From NCBI RefSeq assembly GCF_027595985.1, contig NC_073305.1, forward strand, positions 170,694,172-170,758,171: DNA of 64,000 nt, read 5' to 3'. The position numbers and the translations under genes were made by a program. Shown here piece by piece: positions 45,240 to 56,482 of the stretch. Position 1 is the stretch's first letter. Each line of letters begins with the position of its first letter. Below the pieces are notes generated by a model. It had not been told where the DNA came from. It did no database searches and saw only the letters and a list, made by a program, of their open reading frames with translations. This DNA comes from Sorex araneus (taxonomy: Eukaryota > Chordata > Mammalia > Eulipotyphla > Soricidae).

Positions 45240-45412
45240 AAAAGTTTATTTGGGAGTGAGTAGCACTCCAGGTATGCTCAGGATTTAGTTCTTGCTTTGT
45301 GTTTAGGGATCATTCCTGGCAAACTTGGGACCATATCAGACGTTAGGAATCTAACCTAGGTTGGCTGAGTGCAAAGCAAACTCCCTACCTGCTGTTCTAT
45401 CCCACCAATTCC
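45240..45412 (-). mobile_element. SINE-A, diverged
   Basis: Reverse SINE-A: gtagcactccaggtatgctc, gaatctaacctaggttggct, agtgcaaagcaaactcccta. Confidence 0.8.
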
Positions 45413-46855
45413 CAAGATTCCAAGATTGTAAAGAAGTTAACCTGGCAATTAAGCTCTGCTCCTCCTGCAGCTCCTCAAGTTAATATTGGACAAACCACAC
45501 CGTTAGCAATAGGAAGGTAAGATGGGGGTATGGCGCAGCTGTATTCATGAGCTAGCTCTTGGAGAAGTTTTGACTAGTAATAGCCTGGCAACAAATAATA
45601 TTTTGTGATAATTAAATGAGAATCACTATCCACAATACCTATGGCACAATACCAAGCAGTACCTAAAATTCATTCTTTGTGTGTGTCTAACCCTCGTTAC
45701 CGAACTCACCTGTCTTTCAGTGCTAAATTCTCAGTCGGTTGAGGTTTCCCTTATCCACTTAGTTTCAATTTTATTCACTAGCTTTATAAATAATCTGAAA
45801 TTCCATAGAGAAATCAGCCAGTCACTAAATAATTAAACACTTTGTAAAGCCATGAGGCAAGCAATTCCCCCTCTTTCTCTCTCCCCCTCACCCTCCTTTT
45901 TAAACAAAGATTGGTTGACAGTTGGTGATCTCAGGCCGAAAGTATTTGGTGGCTTTACCCTTTGTTCAAGACTCCTAATAAGCCTGGATGAGGCGAGAGA
46001 TCTACAATTAAGATGACAATCCCCTTCCTTCCTTGTTTTCCCCAAGCTCTGAATGTATAATTTGAGCCTTTGGAGTTTATGTGTTAGCATTCTTTAAAGA
46101 TTATTAACATTATTACCTTTTTGATGGACGGATTTCTAGTTATTGTAACTAATCTAAACCGAAAGATAAAGCTGAGATTTTGTCAAACTCAAATAAGACT
46201 TGCTGTTAGTATGAAAAGCAAAACGCCCCCCACCAAAAAAATATCCTCAGCTTCCATAATGAACGTCAAAGGACAATTATCAAAGCAGTATTCTTTCCTC
46301 CAAAGTGGAGTTTGAAAAATGTATATAGAGTTTAAAAGATTTTGTGGCTGCAAAACAGACAAAGGTCTTCTCATTTCAAATCTGGTTAATACACTGTTCA
46401 AAACTCTTGCTACACTAGTGAACGAGGCCACTTTCCCAAATACTCCCAAGGAAATGGTAAAAGAGTCACGGAAGAAAAGGCTCCTTCCCTTCCCCCCTCC
46501 ACAACCCCCCACCCCCCAGTCAAGTAGGAAAAACTCGAACCAGAGACTTAGTTTGAGCTGCAATCCAAGGGATTTATTCCCTGCCAGTGCCAGCTAGCAG
46601 GCAGGGTTCAGTGAGTGCAGCTCCTGGCCCAACAAAGAAACACAACAGCATGGGGTGACTGCACCTCACTCCACATTCACAGCTGCTCCCACTTTCCCAG
46701 ACTGTTGTTAAAATCTTCAGGCTGACAATGGAATAGAAGATGCGCACTTGCTTTTCAAATCTGTCCTACAGAATTCTGGAGAAGATGTGTGTTTTCCAGA
46801 AAAATGTGCAGTTACACAGAAGGATGTGAAGTTACATCCTATGCCTTGAAGATTC
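45413..46855. other. Unique sequence, no gene seen
   Basis: Repeat-poor 1.4 kb. Frames at 45833-46090, 46189-46563 and 46319-46597 overlap one another without domain support. Confidence 0.45.
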
Positions 46856-46859
46856 CCTA

Positions 46860-46975
46860 GTGAACAGAATCTAACCACTCATTTAATAGACCAGGTAATG
46901 GAGGTTTAAAATTTAAGTAATTTGGACCAAAGTTACAGAGTTGGTCTCTAATAGACCTAGGATTTGAACTAAGTA
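46860..46975 (-). mobile_element. Possible MIR fragment
   Basis: aatttaagtaatttggacca, agttacagagttggtctcta and cctaggatttgaactaag echo the antisense MIR middle. Confidence 0.4.
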
Positions 46976-47087
46976 TATATTTTTACAACTCACTCATAGG
47001 TAATAAAAAAAGCTGACAATGCACTAAAATTTTCAGGTATAAAATTGAAGATACATAAAACGTACACATATATGCATATATGTTTGG

Positions 47088-47147
47088 TTATAGTAATACG
47101 TATAACAAAAATTATACTATAATTTTTTGTTATACGTATTACTATAA
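47088..47147. repeat. Perfect 24-bp inverted repeat (AT-rich hairpin)
   Basis: 47088-47111 and 47124-47147 are exact reverse complements over 24 bp, separated by ttatactataat. The core taatacgtataac is present on each arm. Confidence 0.95.
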
Positions 47148-47188
47148 ATTAAAATTAAACTATATTGAATACATTTTTATTACAGTCA

Positions 47189-47747
47189 CTTGTATCACTT
47201 GTCATCCCCTTGTTCATTGATTTGTTCGAGCAGGTGCCAGTAACGTCTCCATTTGTCCCTGTCACTTGCTAGTGTAGCCCAATGCCATCTGCTCAGTCCA
47301 GGAACACGAAGAGCCTCAAACCATTCATTTAGAGTCTTGACAAAGAAGTCTGACCATCTTGTAGGTGGGCAGCCATGAGGTCTTTTAACATCCCATGGAA
47401 TCCAGTTGGTAACAGCTCTAGTCCAGTGGTTGTCTCTAAATCGCATTACATGTCCAGCCCATCTGATTTCTGATGCCTTCGCAAATGAGATAGCATCCCT
47501 GATTCTTGATTGTTGGAACTCCAGATTCCTTCTCTCACTTGAGTGAAACGTGATATTCCAAGCATAGCTCTTTCAATTCCTCTTTGGGATACCTGAATAG
47601 TGTTCTCATTCTGTTTTCATAGGGCCCAGGTCTCTGAGGCATATGTTAGTGCAGGAAGAATGGTGGAGTCGAAAAGATGTGCCCGGAGCTGGAGGTTCTT
47701 CATCCTCTTAACCACTTCTTCAACGCTCTTTATTACAGACTCTAGAC
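47189..47747 (-). mobile_element. RTE-class LINE 3' end, copy 1 (5'-truncated)
   Basis: On the minus strand this is the end of an RTE ORF2 with essentially no 3'UTR, running into a (tgatacaag)n-type tail. 13-bp target duplication tttattacagtca at 47176-47188 and 47748-47760. At the 5' junction (47729-47747) is an extra partial copy of the target (tttattacag). It is not an L1: it has no poly(A), and the tail homology is with SINE-B. Confidence 0.93.
47195..47740 (-). pseudogene. RTE ORF2 C-terminus pseudogene, copy 1
   Basis: RTE ORF2 is an endonuclease/reverse transcriptase; only the post-RT C-terminal part remains. Visible blocks are LFDSTILPALTYASETWAL near the 5' junction, then IRWAGHVMRFRDN. 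These are followed by P-H-G-C-PPTRWSDFF, DRDKWRRYW and LEQINEQGDDK. The segment RxxGRPPTRW is the signature of RTE elements, notably nematode RTEs; here G-R is G-C. At least one in-frame stop and a frame change (around 47540-47580) break it. Confidence 0.9.
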
Positions 47748-47760
47748 TTTATTACAGTCA

Positions 47761-48282
47761 GTCCAAAATATTGTTTTCCCCTCAACTGTATTAAGTAGAT
47801 ACACACTATGCAACCAATACCATGATAGAATCAGACAGTTGGTAAACCCTCAAGGAGTTTATAATTCATTCAGGTTATGAGTCATGCAAATAAGAGGCTT
47901 TAATAAATAATATCAGGTGGTATACAATGTTTTAACTGCATGATACTGACAGTAGATGTTAAAAACTAAAAAAGTAATCATTGTGGGACAAGTGTGACTA
48001 TTCAGAAAATACTTGAGAAAGAAAGTAGATTTGAGACACATTGCCAAAAGGGGAAAAGTCAGGAAAGACACTAGAGAATAAAATATAATGTGCAAGGAAA
48101 TGGGCCCTGATTGTTTATTTTAATTAAGTGAATAGAAAAGTTTGAGAGAAGCAGAAATGTAGTTTCTAGACTCAAATAACCATCTTATAGGCAACTGGAA
48201 TTTGTTAAAGACACTTGAAAACTTGAAACACAGCTACAAGTTGATATTATGGCAAACGTAGGAAACAGGAAAAGCTAAAGGA
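47761..48282. other. Unique AT-rich sequence, no gene seen
   Basis: No repeat or exon recognised. Confidence 0.45.
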
Positions 48283-48455
48283 GACCCTGGGACAGATGGA
48301 ACAGCTGACAGGGCCCTTGCCTTGCATTCTCCTGACCAGGGTTCAATCCCCAGCTTCTCTTACCAAGCCACCAGGAGTTATTCCTAGTGCAGAGCCAAGA
48401 GTAGCCTCTGAGCATTGCCTGCTGTGGACCAAACACAAAACAAAACAAAACCAAA
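48283..48455 (+). mobile_element. SINE-A, diverged
   Basis: cttgccttgcattctcctga, cagggttcaatccccagctt, tctgagcattgcctgctgtg, then (AAAAC)n. Confidence 0.82.
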
Positions 48456-49250
48456 AATGGGAGTAAGGCCAATTAGGATGTCAAAAGGGGAAAAATCAGT
48501 AAAACTTACTGACTAGTTAACTACTGAGGGTGGGGGTGAGAGGCAAGAATCTTCTGCTCAAGCTATTGTGACCAGAATTGCGATTTTAATGAAATGGTTT
48601 AGGTAAGGAAATGGAGGAGAAAGCATAAAACGGGAAGTTCAATTTTAGCTACACTGAAATTGAAATGATAGGAAGACGTCCCAGTAGAAATAGAAGGTGC
48701 TCAAAAAAAATGTTTAAAGTTGTACACGCAATGTATTACTATTTTTAAGATTAAAAAAATTAGTTTTAGTTCTCCTCTGTGTCTGTGGGCATAGTTTCAA
48801 TCTCACAGCTGACCCAGTTGAAATGGGAATAATTAGACTGATCACAATATGTGACAAATTCTTCACACAGATGCATGTAAAGATTGTAACTCAAAGGCAA
48901 ATGTCAAGTTCACTTTCAAATGTCAAGTTCACTTTATTGAGGAGGAATTGGGGTCATAAAAGCGTTTTAATATTATCTTCAGTTGAGAACCTTCCTATGG
49001 AAATCTAAAAATACATCCAAAGTTTAACATTGGTGAACATTAAGCTGCAAGAGTCAAGCCTTTTAACATGCTATACGTTAAATTCAAAATAACAAAAAGG
49101 AACCATTGTGTAATATGGTTTTACACTAACAAAGTTGGGGTCAAAGCAAATAAAACTTTACTATGCATAAAGTCATTAACTTCACCATCCTCTTGAACTT
49201 GAAAGGCTGATTCCCAGCAAAGGGAGCTTTCTTAATTGTAAAACGAACAA
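48456..49250. other. Unique sequence with a 19-bp tandem duplication
   Basis: caaatgtcaagttcacttt is duplicated head to tail at 48898-48916 and 48917-48935. Nothing else recognised. Confidence 0.55.
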
Positions 49251-49254
49251 GAAA

Positions 49255-49430
49255 GGGCTGGTGAGATAGTTCAGTGGGTAGGGTGCTTACCTCACATGCA
49301 GCTGGCCCGGGTTCAATGCACAGCTCACTTCATGGTATCCAGAGCCTTGCTGTGTGTGATCTCTGAGTGCAGAACTGGGAGTAAACCCGGAGCACTGCCA
49401 GGTGTGGCCCCGCAAAGAAAAAAAATAAAA
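49255..49430 (+). mobile_element. SINE-A
   Basis: gggctggtgagatagttcag, cccgggttcaatgcacagct, gcactgccaggtgtggcccc, A-rich tail. Flanked by an imperfect aaaacgaacaagaaa / aaaatgaacagaaa pair. Confidence 0.9.
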
Positions 49431-50249
49431 TGAACAGAAATAGTTACGTCTCTTCCTAGCTTTGTCCTGTAGGGGGAACTGTCTTGCAGTACAGCATTCT
49501 AATAACAAACTGATTGGGAACTTTCCTTGCATGGGGAACTTCCATTTTTTTCTGTGATTTGACTCATGTGTGTCACTTTCTTGTCTTGGAACCTCGGTGC
49601 CTAATCTTGAGTGTTCCTTATTGGGCCATACAGACTGCCCATAAAATACCTTTCCTGTGTCCCACGTGAAAATGATGTGGCGGCTTGTATTCTGGGAATC
49701 ATACTGGGAAAGGAAACTGGAGATGTCAGCTTTCAGGACAATCCCCCTTGTCATATAGATATTTTTCCTCGTCTTTGATGTGGTTCCTTCATGCAGAGTC
49801 GCTGGTACCTCTAATCCAGAGAATACTTTTCTGATCTTCTGTTGGGATGGGGGACAGGAATTTTCAGCTGACTAGGGGAAGTCAAGGAATCGAGGGAGCA
49901 AATAACAGCTTCCAATTGTTATTTTTATTTGTGGAAAATTATCTCCCTAACAAGAATCCAGGAATGGCCAGGAATGAATGAAATATAAGGCAAGCAAAAA
50001 AGCACCTGGGAATGAAGAGAATAAAGTAGTTTGCAGGGTCTTTTAGATGTAGAGGGAAATATAGACAAGAAAACAGAACATGAAATGGTCAGCACTTTAT
50101 GTCTTAAAGCTGCCTGCTGTTTGGCTATGTGAACTAGCCCAGCTTTTGCTCTTCATCTACTTACTGAATTTTGATGTGTTTTACTAGCTGTCTCTGTCAG
50201 CCTAAACAATGGCTCACATTGGGTGGGGGGCTAGGGTGGGAAAGCCATA
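49431..50249. other. Unique sequence, no gene seen
   Basis: The 155-codon minus-strand frame at 49287-49754 partly overlaps the SINE-A and has no domain; it is treated as chance. Confidence 0.45.
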
Positions 50250-50345
50250 TTTTATTGAATAAATAGCCAATGCGGGAGCTCCTATGGGGCTTTCCAGGTG
50301 ACCCTAAAGCTTGGACAGTCCTTGTATGTTTGTCTTCCATGTGTT
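50250..50345 (+). repeat. Unclassified dispersed repeat, copy 2
   Basis: Paralogous to 5690-5785: tattgaataaatagccaatg, gggagctcctatggggcttt, ccctaaagcttggacagtcc. Confidence 0.6.
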
Positions 50346-50424
50346 TGTTTGGCTTATTCTTGGCTACTGACCCCAGTTGGACAGAGGTCGAAGGTGCCAA
50401 TCAGATTGCTGTTAGACAATTATT

Positions 50425-50562
50425 CTGTTTTGTGACCACACTCAGGCTCAGTTCTTGGGGGTCACTCCTAGCAGTACTAGGAGACCACACAGTACTGGGA
50501 CTTGAATCCTCCCACATCCTAAACAAGGACTCAGCTCTTTGAACTTTCTCTCCGGTCCTGTG
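50425..50562 (-). mobile_element. SINE-A, diverged
   Basis: Reverse SINE-A: gaccacactcaggctcagtt, gtcactcctagcagtactag, ctgggacttgaatcctccca, ending tctctccggtcc. Confidence 0.75.
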
Positions 50563-50718
50563 ACCAATCTTTCTTCTCCCCCTCATCCTCCTCTTTCAGG
50601 GTCTCTGGTGTGATTAAATTTCCTGGGAATTTTTGGTAGGGAGGACTCTTTAGTGGAAATGAGATGTATTCTCAGATTTTCCTGCTTATAATTTAGGGTT
50701 AGGACTTATCTGACCTAC

Positions 50719-51232
<514 letters not shown>

Positions 51233-51459
51233 TGCTCTTGGGTGATAGCCATTTCACTCAGACCTCACTCGTAACAGAAGGTCCATTTTTACCTGAACAT
51301 CTGTTCTCCTATAAGTATGGCAGTGGTCATCCTTTCCTCAGAGACTTATGCCTTAACAGAAATCTTTTGGGTACAGTTTCAGTAGGGTTTTGGAAAGAGA
51401 AAAATTAGATGGCCTATGCAACATCTGTCTTTATCAGGAAGGAATTGCAACGGTATTTT

Positions 51460-51645
51460 TTGTTTGTTTGTTTTGGGCCACACCCAGTGGTGCTCAGGGG
51501 TTACTCCCGGCTTTGTGCTCAGGGATCAAGTTTCACTCCTGGTGGTACTCAGGAAACCATATACAGTGCAGTATCAGGGATTAAACTCAGGCTGGCCACA
51601 TGCAAGGCAAATACCCTACCAGCTGTACTATCTCTGTGACCCGGA
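51460..51645 (-). mobile_element. SINE-A
   Basis: Reverse SINE-A: (TTTG)n tail, ggccacacccagtggtgctc, cagggattaaactcaggctg, ctatctctgtgaccc. It has a small internal insertion (aagttt) at about 51527. Confidence 0.9.
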
Positions 51646-51699
51646 GGCAGTGTTTTTGACTCTATGGAATTTTGAAGCATTTAGCTTTGTTTTTATTTT

Positions 51700-51880
51700 A
51701 GTTTTCTATTTACTTATTTTGGGGAGGTCGCACTGTCTGTGTCCAGGGCTTACTCCTGACTCTCTGCTCAGAGACCACTCCTGGCAGTGCTCGGGGAATG
51801 ATATGTGATAATGAGGACTTCGCGCTGGGTCAGCTGTATGCGATTCAAGTACTTTACTTGCTGCGTTGTCTCTGGCTCTC
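51700..51880 (-). mobile_element. SINE-A, diverged
   Basis: Reverse SINE-A: gtgtccagggcttactcctg, gagaccactcctggcagtgc, cgcgctgggtcagctgtatg, ending tctctggc. Confidence 0.8.
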
Positions 51881-51954
51881 TATACAATATTTGCCTTTTA
51901 TGCAAATACAGTGACATGTAGCATTTGCATTTCTGATAATATCTTTATTTTATT

Positions 51955-52114
51955 TTATTTCGGCCACAGCCCATGGTACTCATGACTTATCCTGACTTTG
52001 TCCTCAGGGTTCACTCCTCTCAGGCTTGGGGGACCATCTGGGCTCCTGGGACTCAAACTCCAGTTAGTTGTGTGCAAGGCACCCTACCCACTGTACGAGC
52101 ACTCTGGCCATGCT
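51955..52114 (-). mobile_element. SINE-A, diverged
   Basis: Reverse SINE-A: ttcggccacagcccatggta, tgggactcaaactccagtta, ending gcactctggcc just before the RTE target site. Confidence 0.78.
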
Positions 52115-52125
52115 GATAACGCCTT

Positions 52126-52527
52126 GTATCACTTGTATCACTTGTAGTCCCGTTGATCTTCGATTTGCTCGAGCGGGTGCCAGTAACGTCTCCATTTGTC
52201 CCTGTCGCGTGCTAGTGCAGCCCAGTGATATCTGCTTGCTCCAGGAACAGGAAGAGCCTCAAATAGTTCATTCAGGAATTTGATGAAGAAATCTGACCAT
52301 CTAGTTGGTGGGCGGCCATGAGGTCTTCTGACGTCCCATGAAATCCAGTCAGTAACAGCTCTAATCCAGCGGTCATCTCTGAATCGCATTACATGACCGG
52401 CCCATCTGATTTTTGATGCCTTGGCAAACGAGACAGCATCCCTGATTTTTGACTGTCGACGGAGGTCAGTACTCCGGATTCCTTCTCTCACTTGAGTGAG
52501 ACATGATATTCCCAGCATAGCTCTTTC
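52126..52527 (-). mobile_element. RTE-class LINE 3' end, copy 2 (5'-truncated)
   Basis: Minus-strand RTE tail with cttgtatcac tandem units at 52126-52147. Perfect 11-bp target duplication gataacgcctt at 52115-52125 and 52528-52538. It is less decayed than copy 1; the ORF2 C-terminus is still open. Confidence 0.95.
52138..52518 (-). CDS. RTE ORF2 C-terminal fragment, copy 2 (partial ORF)
   Basis: A 126-residue open stretch covering the end of RTE ORF2, the part following the reverse transcriptase. In order it shows REGIRSTDLRRQSKIRDA, SKIRWAGHVMRFRDDRW, RAVTDWISWDVRRPHGRPPT, RWSDFF, ARDRDKWRRYW and HPLEQIEDQRDYK, with the stop codon inside the 3' tandem tail. RPxGRPPTRW plus the WAGHVMR motif is diagnostic of RTE-clade LINEs and closest, by my recollection, to nematode RTEs. 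The fragment lacks all catalytic parts and is not functional. The ATG is internal, not a true start. Confidence 0.9.
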   Translation of the reverse strand: MLGISCLTQVREGIRSTDLRRQSKIRDAVSFAKASKIRWAGHVMRFRDDRWIRAVTDWISWDVRRPHGRPPTRWSDFFIKFLNELFEALPVPGASRYHWAALARDRDKWRRYWHPLEQIEDQRDYK

Positions 52528-52538
52528 GATAACGCCTT

Positions 52539-53465
52539 AAAAAAACAAAACTAAAACTATGATCCGTGATTATAATGACCAGTCTCAACCCACCTATTTG
52601 TGTTAAGCCAATATTTACAAACTTAAATAGTGTTCTCAATTTATGTAAGAAGAACTAAAATCTATGGACTCGGGCACTATTGTATTATTATATCACAATA
52701 TTTCTTCAATGTGTGTAAATGTGAACATAGTCTATATTGGTCATGCTTGTGAATTTATACAAGCAAAGTTTCAAGAAAAGACCTTCATATAACAGAGTAA
52801 CTTACTTCATTTCTAAATGTAGGGTGACATTTCTTAAATGGGATTAAGTTGCTACACTAAATATACATACAATACTTACTGCTGTGTCATGGGTTCTTTT
52901 AAGTCTGCCATCCATCTGCTACCATGTCTGGCATGAGAAGCAAACTCACTCATCTCTGAAATAGAAGAAGAGGGAAACCTCTCACATTGCAAGATTAGTT
53001 ATCACAGGGGCATCCTTTAGCTAAAACACAGGCATCTTCAACTGACTCATCGAGCCTGAATCTGTTCTTTTTATATTAGTCTTTAGCGAACGAAAATAAA
53101 TAGCAGTTCAGAATAATGCCAAGGGGATCCTAAATGCAAACGGCTGTTGATCCTTAAAGTTTTTATTCCCAGGGCTGTGGAAAGCTCTGAATTGATGAAA
53201 GACCCCTTAAGTCCTTCGGTCCCTGGAGGGCCCCTCCTTGTCTGAGGAGCTCCTGTGTCAAAACAGGAGCCAAGTGTGTACCTGTGTGTAACAGGAGAAA
53301 CAAAAGCCCCATTTCCTTGTTTTTCTTTGCAAGAGGTTGATGAATAAAGTTGCTTTCTGGAGGAAAGGTGCATTTGATGGGGCGATAAGATGTCAGTCTA
53401 GTTCAGGCAGTGGGACTGTAACTCCACTGATAGGCAGTTTGCTCCTAATTTTATAAGATACAATA
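52539..53465. other. Unique sequence, no gene seen
   Basis: No repeat recognised. The 96-codon minus frame at 53083-53373 lacks support. Confidence 0.45.
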
Positions 53466-53640
53466 ATTGAGGGACTGGAGAGATAGTACAATGAGTAAGA
53501 TGCTTTCCTTGTATGTGACTGTCCCAGGCTCAACCCTAAGCACCGCAAATTGTCCCCTGAGCTCAGCAAGGAGTGAACCCTGAGCAAAGAACCAAGAGTA
53601 AGCCCTGAGCATTACCTGGTATGGCCCTAAATCAAACAAA
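53466..53640 (+). mobile_element. SINE-A, diverged but complete
   Basis: ggactggagagatagtacaa head, gtcccaggctcaaccctaag B-box, cattacctggtatggcccta end, A-rich tail. Perfect 12-bp target duplication ataagatacaat at 53453-53464 and 53641-53652. Confidence 0.92.
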
Positions 53641-53652
53641 ATAAGATACAAT

Positions 53653-54097
53653 GGATGAATTTGTTTAAATACCCAAGTTCATTTGGGTGTAAAATACCGA
53701 CAAACTGCTCCAATATTTTACCCTTTTACAGTGTTTAGACCCCTAGGCCATTTCTCTTTTCCGTGTGTCTGGAAACGCCCAGAAGTGGCAATGAGGCACT
53801 GATCTCTGTCAACATCTAAACCTCGAGTCTACAGCAACCTTCCAGAACTGGAAAAAATCCAGAGCTTTGCAGTACATGGGACAGAGAAACTAAAGCAATG
53901 AAACATCTATGTGATGATTGCTCTCATTTGTCAGAGTTCTTTGAAGACATCCATAGCAGCTTCTTCCTGTTTGCATGCTCAATTGCTCAGTGAATTTCAG
54001 GAATGTCTTCAATGAAGTAACAATGAAGATGATGCAAAAATGGATACAAACTGTCTTTTATTAAGAGAAAGGGGAAAGGGGTGAGAAACAGAAGAAC
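53653..54097. other. Unique sequence, no gene seen
   Basis: Nothing recognised. Confidence 0.45.
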
Positions 54098-54193
54098 AGG
54101 GGGGGTGCTTGCCCTACACACAACTGACCAGATGATTTGATCTCTGGCAGAACCAGAAGTAAGCCTTGAATACTGCTACATGTTGTGGGAGGA

Positions 54194-54195
<2 letters not shown>
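54098..54195 (+). mobile_element. SINE-A fragment
   Basis: ggtgcttgccctacacacaa, gatttgatctctggcagaac, gaatactgctacatgttgtg. Confidence 0.55.
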
Positions 54196-54275
<80 letters not shown>

Positions 54276-54316
54276 GGAGAGAAGGAGAGGGAGGGAAGGA
54301 GAGAAGGAGGAAGAGA
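54190..54316. repeat. (GA)n-(G)n purine tract
   Basis: About 37 GA units, then a G run at 54265-54277, then GGAGAAGGAG repeats. Confidence 0.97.
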
Positions 54317-54789
54317 GAGAACATAATGCTTAATGTTAAAAAGTTGCTGTGATAAATGGTTTGTTTTTAATTTAGTTTTTATGCATTTTTTAATTGATTG
54401 AGATTCTGTGGTTTACAACACTGTGGGGTTGTGGGCTTAGGGTCCTAGGGAGGGATATGGCTACAGTGGTGATGGGTGTGGTGTTGAAATTATGTGCATG
54501 ATAAATTGTTCATTTTAACTACCCCATTTGACCTGACAATACTTGAGAGAGGCATCCTTTTTATTCCACAGACAGGAAGCTGAAAGTTAAATAGATTCCA
54601 AGGGCTCTTCTCGATAATGACTGTCAATATAATAATTAGCATCCATGGAACTTAAATGCAACCACCTAACCTATCTTCTGTCCTCCCCTTCCATCTTTTT
54701 CAAGTTACCAATAAATTTTTAGAACATGGAATGTTGCTCCCATTTCAGTTGGTAGTTACTGAAAGATTTTTCCAAAGATATTATTATAA
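54317..54789. other. Mostly unique; a possible old L1 tail near 54420-54530
   Basis: gtggtgatgggtgtggtgtt at 54465-54487 resembles a decayed L1 3'UTR. No gene seen. Confidence 0.4.
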
Positions 54790-54940
54790 TTATGTATGTG
54801 GGGGGGCTCACCTGGCTATGCTCAGGGTTTACTCCTAGTTCCGGCCTCAGGGAATCACTCCTGGCTATCTCATGGCTAGAGTCCAGGTCAGCTGTGTACA
54901 AGGCAAATGCCTACACTGGACTATCTCTTCGGTCCTTGAA
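54790..54940 (-). mobile_element. SINE-A, diverged
   Basis: Reverse SINE-A: gctcacctggctatgctcag, ggcctcagggaatcactcct, gtgtacaaggcaaatgccta, ending tctcttcggtcc. Confidence 0.82.
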
Positions 54941-54968
54941 CATTGCTTTACTAAAGAGTACCCCTTAG

Positions 54969-55309
54969 AGAACACCAAGTAAAATGTGGTCGGAGGTCAT
55001 GTGGGGGAAAGATGATGCGGGCCGAATATAGACTAGAGACTGAACACAATGGCCACTCAACACCTTTATTGCAAACCACAACACCTAATCAGAGAGAGAG
55101 AGAACAAAAGGGAATACCCTGCCATAGTGGCAGTGTGGGGTGGGGGGAGACGGGACTGGGGAGGGGGGAGGGATTTTGGGTTTACTGGTAGTGGAGAATG
55201 GGCACTGGTGAAGGGATGGGTTATCAAACTTTGTAAGGGAGAAACATGAGCACAAAAATGTGTAAATCTGTAACTGTAAAAAATAAAATAAAATAAAATC
55301 CAAAAAAAA
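54969..55309 (+). mobile_element. LINE-1 3'UTR insertion 1
   Basis: Sense L1 3' end starting at agaacaccaagtaaaatgtg, matching 42617 onward of the long L1, to poly(A). Target aaagagtaccccttag at 54953-54968 and 55310-55325. Confidence 0.96.
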
Positions 55310-55325
55310 AAAGAGTACCCCTTAG

Positions 55326-55533
55326 GGTACCCTGCCACAGAGGCAGGGTAGGGTGGGGGGGAGATGGGATTGGGCGGGGGAAGGATACTGGGTTTATTGG
55401 TGATGGAGAACGGGCACTGGTAGAGGGATGTGTTTGTGAACATTGTATGAGGGTAAAACAAGTTCTAACATGTGTGAATCTGTATCTGTACCCTCATGGT
55501 GATTCACTAATTAAAGAATAAAATAAATTAAAA
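55326..55533 (+). mobile_element. LINE-1 3'UTR insertion 2, same target site
   Basis: A shorter, differently diverged sense L1 tail (gtaccctgccacagaggcag to attcactaattaaag). It is flanked by the second copy of the target (55310-55325) and a third (aaagagcaccccttag, 55534-55549). Confidence 0.95.
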
Positions 55534-55549
55534 AAAGAGCACCCCTTAG

Positions 55550-56344
55550 CCTGTTTTGTTTCTTTCATTCTTTTTCTTTATTCACATAAGTAGAGGGTTG
55601 ATGGACAACGATACAATCCCTCCCAGTATTGTCCAACATGAACAAATTATACAAAGTCAAGTCGAAGAAGCCAAGTAAAGACAAAAAGCAAGGTAGACCC
55701 TACAGGGAGCACACGTTCCATGCCAGGTTCACTGTTCTCAGTGGGCAGAGCTGGTCTCCGTTTACGGCTCCCCTCCTCTGCAGCCACACCCTCCTTCCGC
55801 ATCCTCTCTTCCTTCTCTTTTAGAGACTTTATTCTCCCCTTCCCGTGTTCTCAGTTGTAGTTATTCTTTTCTCACCATCTTAGTCTTTTAATTTTGTCTT
55901 TGGCATCTTGGATCCTGCATTTTAGCTCTCCTATCTCTGTTTTCCTGCCATAGAACTTCCCTTCAGAGTGTCGGATCACAATGCAGGCACGTGTGGTAGC
56001 ATCATTATAGCAATATTGCTAGTGGAATCGTGGGGAGTGAATTGTTAAGGAGACTCAGAGACCTCAACAGAACACGTGAGTCAAAGAAATGAGGATAACT
56101 GTGGATAGTTCAGAAGGGTGATCCATCCAGAGAGGATTTTTTATTCCTTGTTAGTTTCTAGATCCTTCTCATAATCCAAGTGGCGGATTTGAAGATAGTG
56201 TGCAAATTTCCATCCATTCTGATCCAATTTTATGGGATTTTTGCCAAAATTTCTGCTACCTGGGTGCCACTAGACCTAATAAATCTGAGTTTTGGTGGGT
56301 GGGCAGGTATTGGAATCTAAAATATGCTTCCCTGTGATTCATTT
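55550..56344. other. Unique sequence, no gene seen
   Basis: Pyrimidine-rich around 55760-55850. No exon or repeat recognised. Confidence 0.45.
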
Positions 56345-56482
56345 TATTACTTTTTTTATTTTTGGCCACCCCTAACACACCAGAATGCTCAGGGGTGATT
56401 CCTAGGGACTCTATGAATATTGAATGCAGGCCACCTGCATGCAAAGCATGCATTCTGTCCTGGGGAGCTATTTCTTTGGCAT
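56345..56482 (-). mobile_element. SINE-A, heavily diverged
   Basis: Reverse traces: tatttttggccacccctaac, gaatgctcaggggtgattcc, gcatgcaaagcatgcattct. Confidence 0.65.

Noticed and set aside
52138-52518. The open RTE fragment as a host-domesticated gene
   Set aside because: It is a 5'-truncated insertion with fresh target duplications and no promoter or start; nothing indicates selection.
54061-54324. Ser/Leu-repeat minus-strand frame
   Set aside because: Translation of the (GA)n tract.
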